Assembly (NCBI RefSeq): GCF_035918235.1
Contig: NZ_CP109485.1
Coordinates: 8,401,001-8,465,000 of the forward strand
Direction: 5' to 3'
Length of the DNA stretch: 64,000 nt
Source of the DNA: Streptomyces sp. NBC_01445
GTDB taxonomy: Bacteria; Actinomycetota; Actinomycetes; Streptomycetales; Streptomycetaceae
Made by a program: the position numbers and the translations under genes. Below, piece after piece: positions 1 to 8,271 of this stretch. The first letter of the stretch is position 1, and each line of letters starts with the position of its first letter. The notes under the pieces were generated by a model. It saw nothing but the letters and a program-made list of their open reading frames with translations. It made no database searches and was not told the DNA's origin.

Positions 1-103
1 CTTGTCGACGCAAGGTCAATGGCGTCTCGATGGATGGACGCGCTGTATCAGGTGGCGGGCCCGGATCGGGCGCGGACGGCGCCCGATGAGTGAGGATGGA
101 CGC

Positions 104-526
104 ATGTCCGACGCCTTCACCACGCGCATCCTGAACGTATCCACCGGCTCCGCGGAGCGGGTCGTCGACCTGACCCACGACTGCGAGACCTTCCTGAGCG
201 AGGTCGCCGCGGGCCGCGACGGCCTGCTCAACATCTTCGTGCCCCACGCGACGGCCGGCGTGGCCGTCATCGAGACGGGCGCGGGCAGCGACGACGACCT
301 CCTCACCACCCTCCACTCCCTGCTCCCCGCGGACGACCGCTGGCAACACCGCCACGGCTCCCCGGGCCACGGCCGCGACCACGTCCTCCCGGCCCTGGTC
401 CCACCCCACGCCACCCTCCCGGTGATCGCCGGCACCCTGGAAATGGGCACGTGGCAGTCGGTGTGCCTGGTGGACACAAACACGAGTAACACCGACCGTC
501 AGGTCCGGCTGAGCTTCCTCGGTTAA
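104..526 (+). CDS. yjbQ: YjbQ family protein (UPF0047)
   Basis: 140-residue protein of the YjbQ/UPF0047 family, small cytosolic proteins named secondary thiamine-phosphate synthases because some members show weak activity of that kind; the physiological role is unsettled. Family features seen are VPHATAGVAVIE (about 46-57, with His48), HGSPGHGRDHV (about 84-94) and GTLEMGTWQSVCLVDTN near the C-terminus. The length is normal. The ATG at 104 is chosen because GAGGA lies about 7 bases upstream and the family N-terminus aligns there; an ATG at 86 is a weaker alternative. The last 17 codons recur at 2544 and 14748, making this gene the left anchor of a repeated-junction region. Confidence 0.92.
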   Translation: MSDAFTTRILNVSTGSAERVVDLTHDCETFLSEVAAGRDGLLNIFVPHATAGVAVIETGAGSDDDLLTTLHSLLPADDRWQHRHGSPGHGRDHVLPALVPPHATLPVIAGTLEMGTWQSVCLVDTNTSNTDRQVRLSFLG

Positions 527-565
527 GGGGCCGCCGGCTGGAACTGTAGAGGGGGAGCCCGGCCG

Positions 566-585
566 CGCCAACCGAGTGGTTGGCG
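566..585 (+). terminator. Hairpin after yjbQ
   Basis: Perfect 8-bp stem (CGCCAACC / GGTTGGCG) with a GAGT loop, followed by TTGTC, 40 bases past the yjbQ stop codon. It has no long T-run, which is usual for actinomycete terminators. Confidence 0.5.
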
Positions 586-1188
586 TTGTCGCCCGTCGGT
601 CACAGCCGCTGAGCTTTGCATCGACCGCGGGGTACCTGCGCAGCGTGACAGTAGGTTCTTCGTCTGCTGGTGGTACAGCACATGCATCGGTGTTGAGCTG
701 GGGTAAGACTCTCGGTCGGGGACTGGTCCGTGGATGGTCCGGACCTTGGTAGCTGCTGGCCCGGGCGGCAGGGGCGGTCGGGAGTGGGAAGTCGTGGGGG
801 CGATCGGGAGAGTGGAGGACGCTCTCGCGGGTGGCCCGTCCTATCGACTACGGCCGGTGGTCGTCGCAGAGCCATCCGGCGGGATGGAAGCGTGCCGGCG
901 CCCCGCATGGCTGTAACGCAGCCCCGCAATGGTCCCGGTGGGCGATCGGTGAAGCCTCCGTCACTGCAGGCATTGCCCTCGGGACGTACTTTGGTGAGCG
1001 GGGTGCCGGGATTTAGGGGAGCGGCGCGGTCTCGTGGTCTGGCGCGGCCGGTGGCCGGACACGGCACGCTCGGTCGCCGTCCTCCATAGGACGCCGTACC
1101 GGACGTTGCCTCGGCATCAGCTACCACCGAACCGCCCGCGCGTCGAGTCGTAGAATCCGGCGGTGAACGCCAACGTCGTCCGGCCGTT
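586..1188. other. Stretch without a recognisable gene
   Basis: About 600 bases between the yjbQ hairpin and the zinc-ribbon gene. Open frames exist on both strands, but their translations are rich in Arg, Pro and Ser and show no family motif, as expected from G+C-rich non-coding DNA. It lies inside the interval bounded by yjbQ and the second yjbQ tail, so it may be decayed mobile DNA. Confidence 0.6.
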
Positions 1189-1701
1189 GTGCGTGTTCGC
1201 GGGGGCCCCTATGTCTTTGGTCAAGCTGGTCTGGTGTGGGTTCGAGGCATCTGGAACGATGCGTCCGTGCCTGCTGATGATCGGGTTGGTGAGGGTGTCC
1301 CCGCGGGGCTCGCGGTGTTCCTCCTGCGGGAGGCGGTCGACGGCCGCCCGGTGAAGATCGCTCCTTCTGTCTGTGAGGGGTGCGGCGGTCGTGTGTTCTT
1401 CGTGCTGGTCAACGCGTCCGGCGCGGAACGGGAGTGTTCGGGCTGCGACCGCCGTGCGTTCATCGCGGACAGCGAGGAGTACTGGAACGAGGAGTCCTGG
1501 GAGGACGACGAGCCCGGTGCGGCCGGCTGCCCGTGCGGGAGCGAGGAGTTCGAGGCCGCGGTGGCGTTCTCGCTCGGCAACGACGGCTCGGTCCGCTGGG
1601 TGACCGTGGGCCTGCGGTGCATCAGGGATGGGTTCTGCGGGGTCTATGCCGACTGGAAGATCGACTACGGACCAACGGATCACCTGCTGGCCATGGTCTA
1701 G
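1189..1701 (+). CDS. Cys-rich zinc-ribbon-like hypothetical protein
   Basis: Not recognised as a named family. The 170-residue frame has coding-like composition (acidic, few rare residues) and four cysteine pairs: CEGC (62-65), CSGC (83-86), CPC (114-116), and Cys144 with Cys150. The first two CxxC pairs, 17 residues apart, would suit a zinc ribbon. An acidic stretch (EEYWNEESWEDDEPG) separates them from the last pairs, and the protein ends in VYADWKIDYGPTDHLLAMV. The GTG start is uncertain; a later start would keep all cysteines. It is an orphan: the neighbours are an unexplained spacer and an IS110 remnant. Confidence 0.6.
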   Translation: MRVRGGPYVFGQAGLVWVRGIWNDASVPADDRVGEGVPAGLAVFLLREAVDGRPVKIAPSVCEGCGGRVFFVLVNASGAERECSGCDRRAFIADSEEYWNEESWEDDEPGAAGCPCGSEEFEAAVAFSLGNDGSVRWVTVGLRCIRDGFCGVYADWKIDYGPTDHLLAMV

Positions 1702-1965
1702 GTTTGCGGAGCGACGGCCCGAATGGGCTGCGGTTCACAGAAGGTTCCGTCGCGGAGCATGGCGAAGAGGACGTCGGCTCGGCGTCTGGCGAGGCAGAGC
1801 AGGGCCTGGGTGTGGTGCTTGCCCTTGGCGATCTTCTTGTCGTGGTAGGTCCGGGGATGCGGGGTCGGCCAGGGCAGCGAACGCAGAGAGGAAGAAGGCT
1901 CGTTTGAGCTGCTTGTTCCCGGTGCGACATCTGTGGGCACCCCAGGATTCACCTTTCGTCACCAT
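1698..1965 (-). pseudogene. IS110-family transposase remnant (C-terminal piece, frameshifted)
   Basis: On the minus strand two overlapping frames together give the end of an IS110/IS116/IS902-type transposase: one reads GNKQLKRAFFLSAFAALADP, and a shift to the next frame gives YHDKKIAKGKHHTQALLCLA followed by RRRADVLFAMLRDGTFCEP. That order is characteristic of the Transposase_20 C-terminus. The N-terminal DEDD domain is absent and a frameshift lies near 1855, so this is a dead relic. IS110 elements are site-specific, which may matter for the yjbQ junctions around it. Confidence 0.75.
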
Positions 1966-2094
1966 GCTCTACGCAGGCCTCGACAACCCCACCTCGCACA
2001 ACAGCCAACTCCGGGCAGTCTCCCACCACTGTGCGATGGGAGACCGGCGTTGTAACCGCGGTTTGAACTGCCGTGCTTTCCTAGCTCCCTGGAT

Positions 2095-2376
2095 TCAGAG
2101 CAGTCCGCGCTCCATCAAATCGTGCGCCTCGTCCCAGTCGATGAACCGGCACACACCGGTCGACAGGTCCACTGCGATGGGAAGGTTACCTCCCAGCTGC
2201 ATGTCTTCGACGCCGTGGTCCAAATACTCGACGTGATCGTAGGGGGCGATCAACTGGCCTCTGTCGACCAAGCAGTACTCCGAGATGATGCGCACGTTGG
2301 ACGATTGCCCCCAGTCCCGACTCTGCTCGGCCAGGAACTGCGCAGCCCTGCCCTCTGCCTCATCTCGTTCGAGCAT
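2095..2376 (-). CDS. Imm35/YrhB-like small protein
   Basis: 93-residue acidic protein. Its centre and C-terminus (ISEYCLVDRGQLIAPYD, then GGNLPIAVDLSTGVCRFI) follow the pattern of the YrhB/Imm35 group: a short beta-rich domain ending in 'GN.P..VD..TG' and a hydrophobic strand. Members are proposed immunity proteins of polymorphic toxins, but many stand alone. No toxin gene is adjacent; the neighbours are the IS110 relic and a yjbQ tail, so it could be an orphan immunity gene left after loss of its toxin. The ATG at 2376 is the only good start. The family assignment rests on few residues. Confidence 0.6.
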   Translation of the reverse strand: MLERDEAEGRAAQFLAEQSRDWGQSSNVRIISEYCLVDRGQLIAPYDHVEYLDHGVEDMQLGGNLPIAVDLSTGVCRFIDWDEAHDLMERGLL

Positions 2377-2543
2377 GTCAGTTGGTCCTCATGAGGTAAT
2401 AGTGGCGGTAAGACGACACTGCCGGTCGCGCCTCCATGAGTCTCGTTGGCGCTCCAATCCCGAGAGAGCGTCGGGCCACGGCGTTGGTCCGGTACGCAAC
2501 GGAGTCCGGATAGCCTGGAGTTGTGTCTTAACGGAGTTTTGCG

Positions 2544-2597
2544 GACACGAACATCGATAATACGAACCGTCAGGTGCGCCTGACCTTCCTCGGCTGA
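2544..2597 (+). pseudogene. Detached yjbQ 3' end, copy 2
   Basis: Eighteen codons reading DTNIDNTNRQVRLTFLG plus stop, equivalent to DTNTSNTDRQVRLSFLG at the end of yjbQ (473-526). Differences between the copies are largely synonymous, so this was once a functional coding end. No yjbQ body precedes it; instead the sequence CTTAACGGAGTTT (2527-2539) lies upstream, as it does before copy 3. Confidence 0.85.
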
Positions 2598-3136
2598 TGC
2601 TTGCGGCGGGGCTGTGGCGTCGAGTGCCGGTGCGCCGAATGCCCCTTGGCCCGTGCGTGCGCAGCCCGTCAGTGCCGTGTTCCTCGGCGAGGCCGGGCGG
2701 CGGTAGCTGAACGCGCCCCCTCTTCGTCCCTCATGAGGTCCCGTTGCGGGCTTGCGGAGCGGTTCGACGCCCGGATGCCTCCCGAGCGTCAGTTATGTGA
2801 CGGGCTCGTCCAGGGGTTCTTGCTGGTTTTTCTGGTCGAGAGCGGCGGCCCAGCCGGCAGGGAGTTCGAGGCTCCACCGTGGGCGAAGGCGTCGAGGCGG
2901 CAGCGCTCGCGTGGGAGAGCCGCCCCAGCTCCGCCTCGGCGACCACACCTGGCACGATCACGCCAACCGCAGCTCAGCGAACCATCACCAGGTCGACCTG
3001 ACGGCAGGCGCACCACACACGCGTGTTTCGTGCAGCCGGACGCGTGGATCGTGCAGGAGTTCGCGTGGACGTCCTTCGCATACTCGGAGCCTCAAGGGAC
3101 CGACGCGACCCGGATGACACGCGGAGGCAGTTTTCA
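2598..3136. other. Leader region before the hydroxyquinol operon, no gene seen
   Basis: About 540 bases. Frames are open on both strands, but none shows a family motif or a convincing ribosome site. It should contain the promoter of the aromatic operon. GGAGG at 3123-3127 is the ribosome site of the first operon gene. Confidence 0.55.
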
Positions 3137-5065
3137 ATGCAAACGTTCGTCTATACATCCCACCCCTCGCGGGTGGTCTTCGGCGCCGGCACGGTCGGCC
3201 GCCTCGGTGAGGAGGTCGAGCGGCTCGGGTGCTCCCGGGTGCTGCTGCTGTCCAGCGGGCCGCTCGCGGCGGCCTCCGTACAGGTGCGCGAGGCGCTCGG
3301 CGGACTGCTGGCGGCGGAGTTCGACGGCGCCGCCATGCACACGCCGGTGGAAGTGACCGAGCAGGCTCTCGACGTGCTCAGGGAGTCGGCCGTGGACGGC
3401 ATCGTCGCCGTCGGCGGCGGCTCGACCACGGGCCTGTCGAAGGCACTGGCCCTGCGCACGGGCCTGCCGCAGGTGATCCTGCCGACCACCTACGCCGGCT
3501 CCGAGGTGACCCCCGTGCTCGGCGAGACCCGGGACGGTCGCAAGGTCACCCAGTCGTCTCCGGAGATCCTGCCCGAGACCGTCGTCTACGACGTCGACTT
3601 CACTCTCACGCTGCCGCTGTCCATTACGGTCACGAGCGGCGTCAACGCGCTCGCCCACGCCGTCGAGGCGCTGTACTCCGCCGAGGCCAACCCGGTCACC
3701 GACCAGCAGGCCCTCGACGCGATCTCACGCATCGCCCGCGCGCTGCCCCGCCTCGCCGCCGACCCGTCCGACCTGGAGGCGCGCGCCGACCTGCTGCACG
3801 CGGCCTGGCTCGCCGGAACCTGCCTCGCCACGGTGGGTATGGGCTTGCACCACAAGCTGTGCCACACCCTCGGCGGCAGCTTCGACCTGCCGCACGCCGA
3901 GACGCACACCGTCGTCCTGCCGCACGCGATGGCCTACAACGCGCCCGCGGTGCCCGACGTGATGCGCCGCATCGCCGACGCCCTGGGTGTGCCCGACGCC
4001 CCCAGCGGCGTGTACGACCTGGTCGCCTCCCTGGGCGGTCCCACCTCGCTGCGCGACCTCGGCATGCCGGAGTCCGGCCTCGCCCGCGCCGTCGAGCTGG
4101 CCACCTCGACGCCCTACCCGAACCCGCGCGAGCTGACTGCCGAGGGCATCGCGGAACTTCTGGCCGGCGCCTGGCACGGACGCCGCCCCGTGGGTCCCCC
4201 CTCCACGGAGGCCCGGCTGGCCCGTCTCACCGAACAGGTCGTGGCGAGCTTCGGCGAGGCCCCGGACCCGCGCGTCCGCACCCTGCTGAGCGACCTGGTC
4301 CGGCACCTGCACACCTTCGTCGCCACCAACGACGTCACCGAGGACGAGTGGCAGTACGCCATCGACTTCCTCACCCGCACCGGCGAGATCTGCGGCCCGA
4401 CCCGTCAGGAGTTCGTGCTGCTGTCGGACACCCTCGGCGTCTCCAGCGCCGTGGACCTCCTCACCAACTCCCGTACACCCAGCGCCACTCCGTCGGCCGT
4501 GCTCGGTCCCTTCTATGTGGACGGCCCACCCGAGACCGAGCACGGCGGCGACATCGCCGCGGGGCTGCCCGGCATCCCGCTCTGGGCGGACGTGCGGGTC
4601 ACGGACACCGACGGTGAGCCGATCAAGGGTGCGGTGGTGGACGTGTGGCAGTCCAACACGGACGGCTTCTACGACGTCCAACTCCCGGATCTGGAAGGGC
4701 CGGTGCTGAGGGGCCGGCTGCGCACCGACGCCGAGGGGCGGGTCACGTTCTGGTCCATCCTGCCCTCGGAGTACCCGATCCCGGGGGACGGGCCGGTCGG
4801 GCAGATGCTCGACGCGGTCGGGCGGCACCCCTACCGGGCGCCCCACCTGCACTTCATGTTCGACGCGCCGGGCCACGGCCGGCTCATCACGCAGCTGTTC
4901 GTGTCGGGCGGTGCCTACATGGACAGCGACACCGTCTTCGGCGTCAAGGACGAACTCATCGTCGACTTCACGCCGGGGACCGGCCCCACCCCCGACGGCC
5001 GCCACGTCGACGGCGAGTGGCGCCGGCTCGAATACACCTTCCGTCTCGCCCCCCTGGCCGGATGA
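3137..5065 (+). CDS. Maleylacetate reductase-hydroxyquinol 1,2-dioxygenase fusion
   Basis: 642-residue bifunctional protein. Residues about 1-350 are a maleylacetate reductase of the iron-ADH-like superfamily: GGGSTTGLSKA, PTTYAGSEVTPVLGETRDG and the signature HHKLCHTLGG. From about 357 an intradiol ring-cleavage dioxygenase follows, with its helical N-domain (LSDLVRHLHTFVATNDVTED), DGFYDVQ, SEYPIPGDG and HLHF supplying the Tyr/Tyr/His/His non-haem Fe(III) ligands. The dioxygenase would open hydroxyquinol to maleylacetate, which the reductase takes to 3-oxoadipate, so two consecutive steps sit on one chain. The ATG at 3137 has GGAGG 9 bases upstream; the longer upstream frame is not supported. 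It overlaps a downstream ATG by 4 bases. Confidence 0.93.
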   Translation: MQTFVYTSHPSRVVFGAGTVGRLGEEVERLGCSRVLLLSSGPLAAASVQVREALGGLLAAEFDGAAMHTPVEVTEQALDVLRESAVDGIVAVGGGSTTGLSKALALRTGLPQVILPTTYAGSEVTPVLGETRDGRKVTQSSPEILPETVVYDVDFTLTLPLSITVTSGVNALAHAVEALYSAEANPVTDQQALDAISRIARALPRLAADPSDLEARADLLHAAWLAGTCLATVGMGLHHKLCHTLGGSFDLPHAETHTVVLPHAMAYNAPAVPDVMRRIADALGVPDAPSGVYDLVASLGGPTSLRDLGMPESGLARAVELATSTPYPNPRELTAEGIAELLAGAWHGRRPVGPPSTEARLARLTEQVVASFGEAPDPRVRTLLSDLVRHLHTFVATNDVTEDEWQYAIDFLTRTGEICGPTRQEFVLLSDTLGVSSAVDLLTNSRTPSATPSAVLGPFYVDGPPETEHGGDIAAGLPGIPLWADVRVTDTDGEPIKGAVVDVWQSNTDGFYDVQLPDLEGPVLRGRLRTDAEGRVTFWSILPSEYPIPGDGPVGQMLDAVGRHPYRAPHLHFMFDAPGHGRLITQLFVSGGAYMDSDTVFGVKDELIVDFTPGTGPTPDGRHVDGEWRRLEYTFRLAPLAG

Positions 5066-5082
5066 CCGAGGAGCACCCACCC

Positions 5083-6855
5083 ATGACCACGACCGATGCG
5101 CACGACACGTACGACACCGATGTCCTCGTCGTCGGCAGCGGCCCCGCCGGTGGTTCCACCGCGCTGCTGCTGGCCACCTACGGCATCCGCACCCTGCTGG
5201 TGACGAAGTACGGCTGGCTGGCCAACACGCCGCGGGCGCACATCACCAACCAGCGCACCATGGAGGTCCTGCGCGACCTCGGGGTGGAGTCCGAGGCGCT
5301 GGCCCTCGGCAGCCCGTCCCACCTCATGGGCGACACGGTGCTGTGCACCTCGCTGACCGGGCACGAGATCGGCCGCATCCGCAGCTGGGGCACGGGGCCC
5401 GCGACGGCGAGCGAGTACGTGTCGAAGAGCCCCTGCGAGATGATCGACCTGCCGCAGACCTATCTGGAGCCGATCCTGGTGAACAACGCGGCGGCCCGCG
5501 GCGCCAAGGTGCGCTACGACACCGAGTTCCTCAGCTTCACCCAGGACGAGAACGGCGTCACCGCGCTGCTGCGCGACCGGGTCCGAGGCGACGAGTTCAC
5601 CATACGGGCCCGCTACCTGATCGGCGCGGACGGCGGGCGCAGCACGATTGCCGAGCAGCTCGGCCTCCCCTTCGACGGACGCATGGCCAAGGCCGGCAGC
5701 ATGAACATCGTCTTCAAGGCCGACCTCGCCCAGTACTGCGCCCACCGGCCGAGCGTCCTGTACTGGGTGATGCAGCCCGGGGCGGAGATGGGCGGCATCG
5801 GCATGGGCCTGGTGCGCATGGTGCGTCCGTGGAACGAGTGGCTGCTGGTGTGGGGGTACGACATCGAGCAGCCGCCGCCGGAGGTGGACGAGGAGTCGGC
5901 GCGGCAGATCGTACGCGACCTCATCGGCGACCCCGACCTGCCGGTGGAGATCATGTCGACCTCGTTGTGGACCGTCAACCACAGCTACGCCTCGGTGTTT
6001 TCGTCGGGAAGGGTCTTCTGCGCGGGTGACGCGGTGCACCGGCACCCGCCGTCCAACGGGCTCGGCTCCAACACCTCCGTCCAGGACGCGTACAACCTCG
6101 CCTGGAAGCTCGCGATGGTGGTCCGTGGCGAGGCTGGCCCCGAGCTGCTCGACACCTACTCCGCCGAACGAGCCCCCGTCGGGCGGCAGGTCGTCGAGCG
6201 GGCCAACCTCAGCCGTGACCAGTTCGGCCCGATCTTCGACGTGCTCGGCATCGGCGGTGGCGGCGATGACGAGGCCATCGCCGACGGGCTCGCGGCAATC
6301 GGTGCGCCGACCCCCGAGGGCGCCAAGAAGCGGCGCCTGCTCGAAGAGGCGATCCAGCTCAAGAACTACGAGTTCAACGCGCACGGCGTCGAGATGAACC
6401 AGCGCTACGAATCCTCCGCAGTGCTGCCGGACGACAGTCCCGCCGAAGTCTGGGAGCAGGACCGGGAGTTGGTGCACCAGCCGACGACCCGGCCCGGCGC
6501 GAAACTGCCGCACGCGTGGCTCGTCGACGAGCACGGCGAGCGCCGGTCCACGCTGGACGTCGTCGGGCGCGGCACCTTTACCGTGCTGACCGGCCTGTCG
6601 GGCGGCGTCTGGGACATCGCCGCGACCGCGTGCCAGGAAGAACTCGGCGTATCGCTGCGCGTGGTGTGCGTCGGCGACGACAACTTCCGTGACGCGTACG
6701 GCGAATGGAGCCGCGTCAGCGAGATCGCCGAGGACGGCGTGCTGCTGGTGCGCCCGGACGGCTACGTCGCCTGGCGCCGCGCCACCGCCCCCGAGACCGC
6801 GCGGTCGGCTGAGGACGAACTGCTCGGCGCGCTGCGCCGGGTGCTGGCCCGGTAG
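5083..6855 (+). CDS. FAD-dependent aromatic monooxygenase (TfdB/phenol hydroxylase type)
   Basis: 590-residue class A flavoprotein hydroxylase. The FAD dinucleotide fold is DVLVVGSGPAGG (about 13-24), followed by NTPRAHITNQRTMEVLRDLG, close to 2,4-dichlorophenol 6-monooxygenase. The second FAD motif is FCAGDAVHRHPP near residue 315, and a thioredoxin-like C-terminal domain ends the chain, as in phenol hydroxylases. The family uses NAD(P)H and O2 to place a hydroxyl ortho to an existing one. In this operon the likely product is hydroxyquinol, from a resorcinol- or 4-hydroxycatechol-like substrate; the substrate is inferred from context. The ATG at 5083 has GAGGAG 9 bases upstream; an ATG at 5062 overlaps the previous stop and is possible. 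Confidence 0.9.
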   Translation: MTTTDAHDTYDTDVLVVGSGPAGGSTALLLATYGIRTLLVTKYGWLANTPRAHITNQRTMEVLRDLGVESEALALGSPSHLMGDTVLCTSLTGHEIGRIRSWGTGPATASEYVSKSPCEMIDLPQTYLEPILVNNAAARGAKVRYDTEFLSFTQDENGVTALLRDRVRGDEFTIRARYLIGADGGRSTIAEQLGLPFDGRMAKAGSMNIVFKADLAQYCAHRPSVLYWVMQPGAEMGGIGMGLVRMVRPWNEWLLVWGYDIEQPPPEVDEESARQIVRDLIGDPDLPVEIMSTSLWTVNHSYASVFSSGRVFCAGDAVHRHPPSNGLGSNTSVQDAYNLAWKLAMVVRGEAGPELLDTYSAERAPVGRQVVERANLSRDQFGPIFDVLGIGGGGDDEAIADGLAAIGAPTPEGAKKRRLLEEAIQLKNYEFNAHGVEMNQRYESSAVLPDDSPAEVWEQDRELVHQPTTRPGAKLPHAWLVDEHGERRSTLDVVGRGTFTVLTGLSGGVWDIAATACQEELGVSLRVVCVGDDNFRDAYGEWSRVSEIAEDGVLLVRPDGYVAWRRATAPETARSAEDELLGALRRVLAR

Positions 6856-6868
6856 GAGAGAAAACGGC

Positions 6869-7627
6869 ATGGACAAGGTGATGGCCACGGCCCAGGAGGC
6901 CCTGGCGGATGTGACGGACGGACGGTCGTTCGCCGTCGGCGGCTTCGGGCTGAGCGGCGTCCCCGAGGTGCTCATCGGCGCTCTGTACGAGAGCGGGGCG
7001 AGTGATCTGGCGGTCGTGTCGAACAACTGCGGCGTCGACGGCCGTGGCCTCGGCATCCTGCTGGCCGCGGGCCGTATCGCCCGGGTCACGGGCTCGTACA
7101 TCGGCGAGAACAAGGAGTTCGCCCGCCAGTACCTCGCGGGCGAACTGGAGGTCGAACTGACGCCGCAGGGCACGCTCGCCGAGCGCCTGCGGGCGGGCGG
7201 CGCGGGGATCCCTGCCTTCTACACCACGGCCGGCGTCGGCACCCAGGTCGCCGACGGCGGTCTGCCGTGGCGCTACGCCGCGGACGGCTCGGTCGCCGTG
7301 GCCTCGCCGCCCAAGGAGGTGCGGACCTTCGACGGTGTGGACCACATCCTGGAGCACGCCGTCACCACGGACTACGCGCTGGTCAGGGCGGCGCGTGGCG
7401 ACCGCCACGGCAACCTGTTCTTCCGGCGCGCGGCCCGCAACTTCAACCCGCTGGCCGCCATGGCCGGACGCGTCACCGTCGCCGAGGTGGAGGAGCTGGT
7501 CGAGCCGGGCGTCCTCGGCCCCGACGAGATCCATCTGCCGGGGGTGTTCGTGCAGCGGGTCGTGGCACTGACTCCCGAGCAGGCGGCCGACAAGGGAATC
7601 GAGAAGAGGACGGTGCGCGAGCGATGA
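6869..7627 (+). CDS. pcaI: 3-oxoacid (3-oxoadipate) CoA-transferase subunit A
   Basis: 252-residue alpha subunit of a class I CoA-transferase. [13 protein letters not shown] near residues 25-37 is the family's CoA-binding loop, and [12 protein letters not shown] is also conserved. With the next gene it would move CoA from succinyl-CoA to 3-oxoadipate. GGAGAG precedes the ATG. The stop overlaps the next start (ATGA), so the two subunits are probably translationally coupled. The family also includes acetoacetate transferases; the 3-oxoadipate assignment comes from the hydroxyquinol enzymes upstream and the thiolase downstream. Confidence 0.9.
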   Translation: MDKVMATAQEALADVTDGRSFAVGGFGLSGVPEVLIGALYESGASDLAVVSNNCGVDGRGLGILLAAGRIARVTGSYIGENKEFARQYLAGELEVELTPQGTLAERLRAGGAGIPAFYTTAGVGTQVADGGLPWRYAADGSVAVASPPKEVRTFDGVDHILEHAVTTDYALVRAARGDRHGNLFFRRAARNFNPLAAMAGRVTVAEVEELVEPGVLGPDEIHLPGVFVQRVVALTPEQAADKGIEKRTVRER

Positions 7628-8253
7628 GCTGGAGCAGGGACGAGATGGCGGCGCGCGCCGCGAGCGAGCTGAGGGACGGCGACTACGTCAACCTGGGCAT
7701 TGGTCTGCCCACCCGCGTGGCCGACTTCCTCCCACCGGGCGTCGACGTCGTCCTGCACTCGGAGAACGGGTTGCTCGGCGTCGGGCCGTACCCGTCGTCC
7801 AACGAGGTCGACGCCGACCTGATCAACGCGGGCAAGGAGACCGTGACCGTACTCCCGGGAGCGTCCTTCTTCGACTCCTCGCTGTCCTTCGGCATGATCC
7901 GCGGCGGCCACATCGATACCGCCATCCTGGGCGCGCTCCAGGTCTCTGTCCGCGGCGACCTCGCCAACTGGGCGGTCCCCGGAAGGATGATCAAGGGGAT
8001 GGGCGGTGCGATGGACCTCGTCCACGGCGCCGGCCGGGTCGTCGTGCTCATGGAGCATCTGACGAAGGACGGCACCTCCAAGATCGTCCAGGAGTGCACG
8101 CTGCCGCTCACGGGCCGCGGCTGCGTGGACCGGATCATCACCGACCTGTGCGTCCTCGACGTCACGCCCCAGGGGCTCGAACTCGTGGAAACCGCACCGA
8201 GCGTGACGGTCGATCAGATCGCCGCCGTGACACCCCTGACCCTCCATCGATAG
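7624..8253 (+). CDS. pcaJ: 3-oxoacid (3-oxoadipate) CoA-transferase subunit B
   Basis: 209-residue beta subunit. The active-site glutamate is in [10 protein letters not shown] (Glu47), which forms the glutamyl-CoA thioester in this family. [10 protein letters not shown] and the late [19 protein letters not shown] are also family blocks. It overlaps the alpha-subunit gene by 4 bases and is followed after 18 bases by the thiolase gene. Confidence 0.92.
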   Translation: MSWSRDEMAARAASELRDGDYVNLGIGLPTRVADFLPPGVDVVLHSENGLLGVGPYPSSNEVDADLINAGKETVTVLPGASFFDSSLSFGMIRGGHIDTAILGALQVSVRGDLANWAVPGRMIKGMGGAMDLVHGAGRVVVLMEHLTKDGTSKIVQECTLPLTGRGCVDRIITDLCVLDVTPQGLELVETAPSVTVDQIAAVTPLTLHR

Positions 8254-8271
8254 ACCTGTTGGGAGCAACCG

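Noticed and set aside
600..1127. A 175-codon minus-strand open frame after yjbQ
   Set aside because: The translation is dominated by Arg, Pro and Ser, with no motif or ribosome site; it looks like non-coding G+C-rich DNA.
2601..3356. A 251-codon plus-strand open frame upstream of the fusion gene
   Set aside because: Its second half overlaps the true start of the fusion gene in another frame, and its first half has no recognisable motif or coding-like composition.
4645..5082. N-terminal extension of the flavin monooxygenase by about 146 residues
   Set aside because: The extra residues are Arg/Pro-rich, overlap the upstream dioxygenase gene in another frame, and lie before a good ribosome site and the family's normal start.
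4915..7173. A long minus-strand open frame of over 750 codons across the catabolic operon
   Set aside because: It is antisense to well-conserved enzymes, shows no motifs, and reflects the high third-position G+C of the real genes. Similar antisense frames at 7372-9375, 15096-17186, 26241-28874, 41175-43619 and 45349-47439 were dropped for the same reason.
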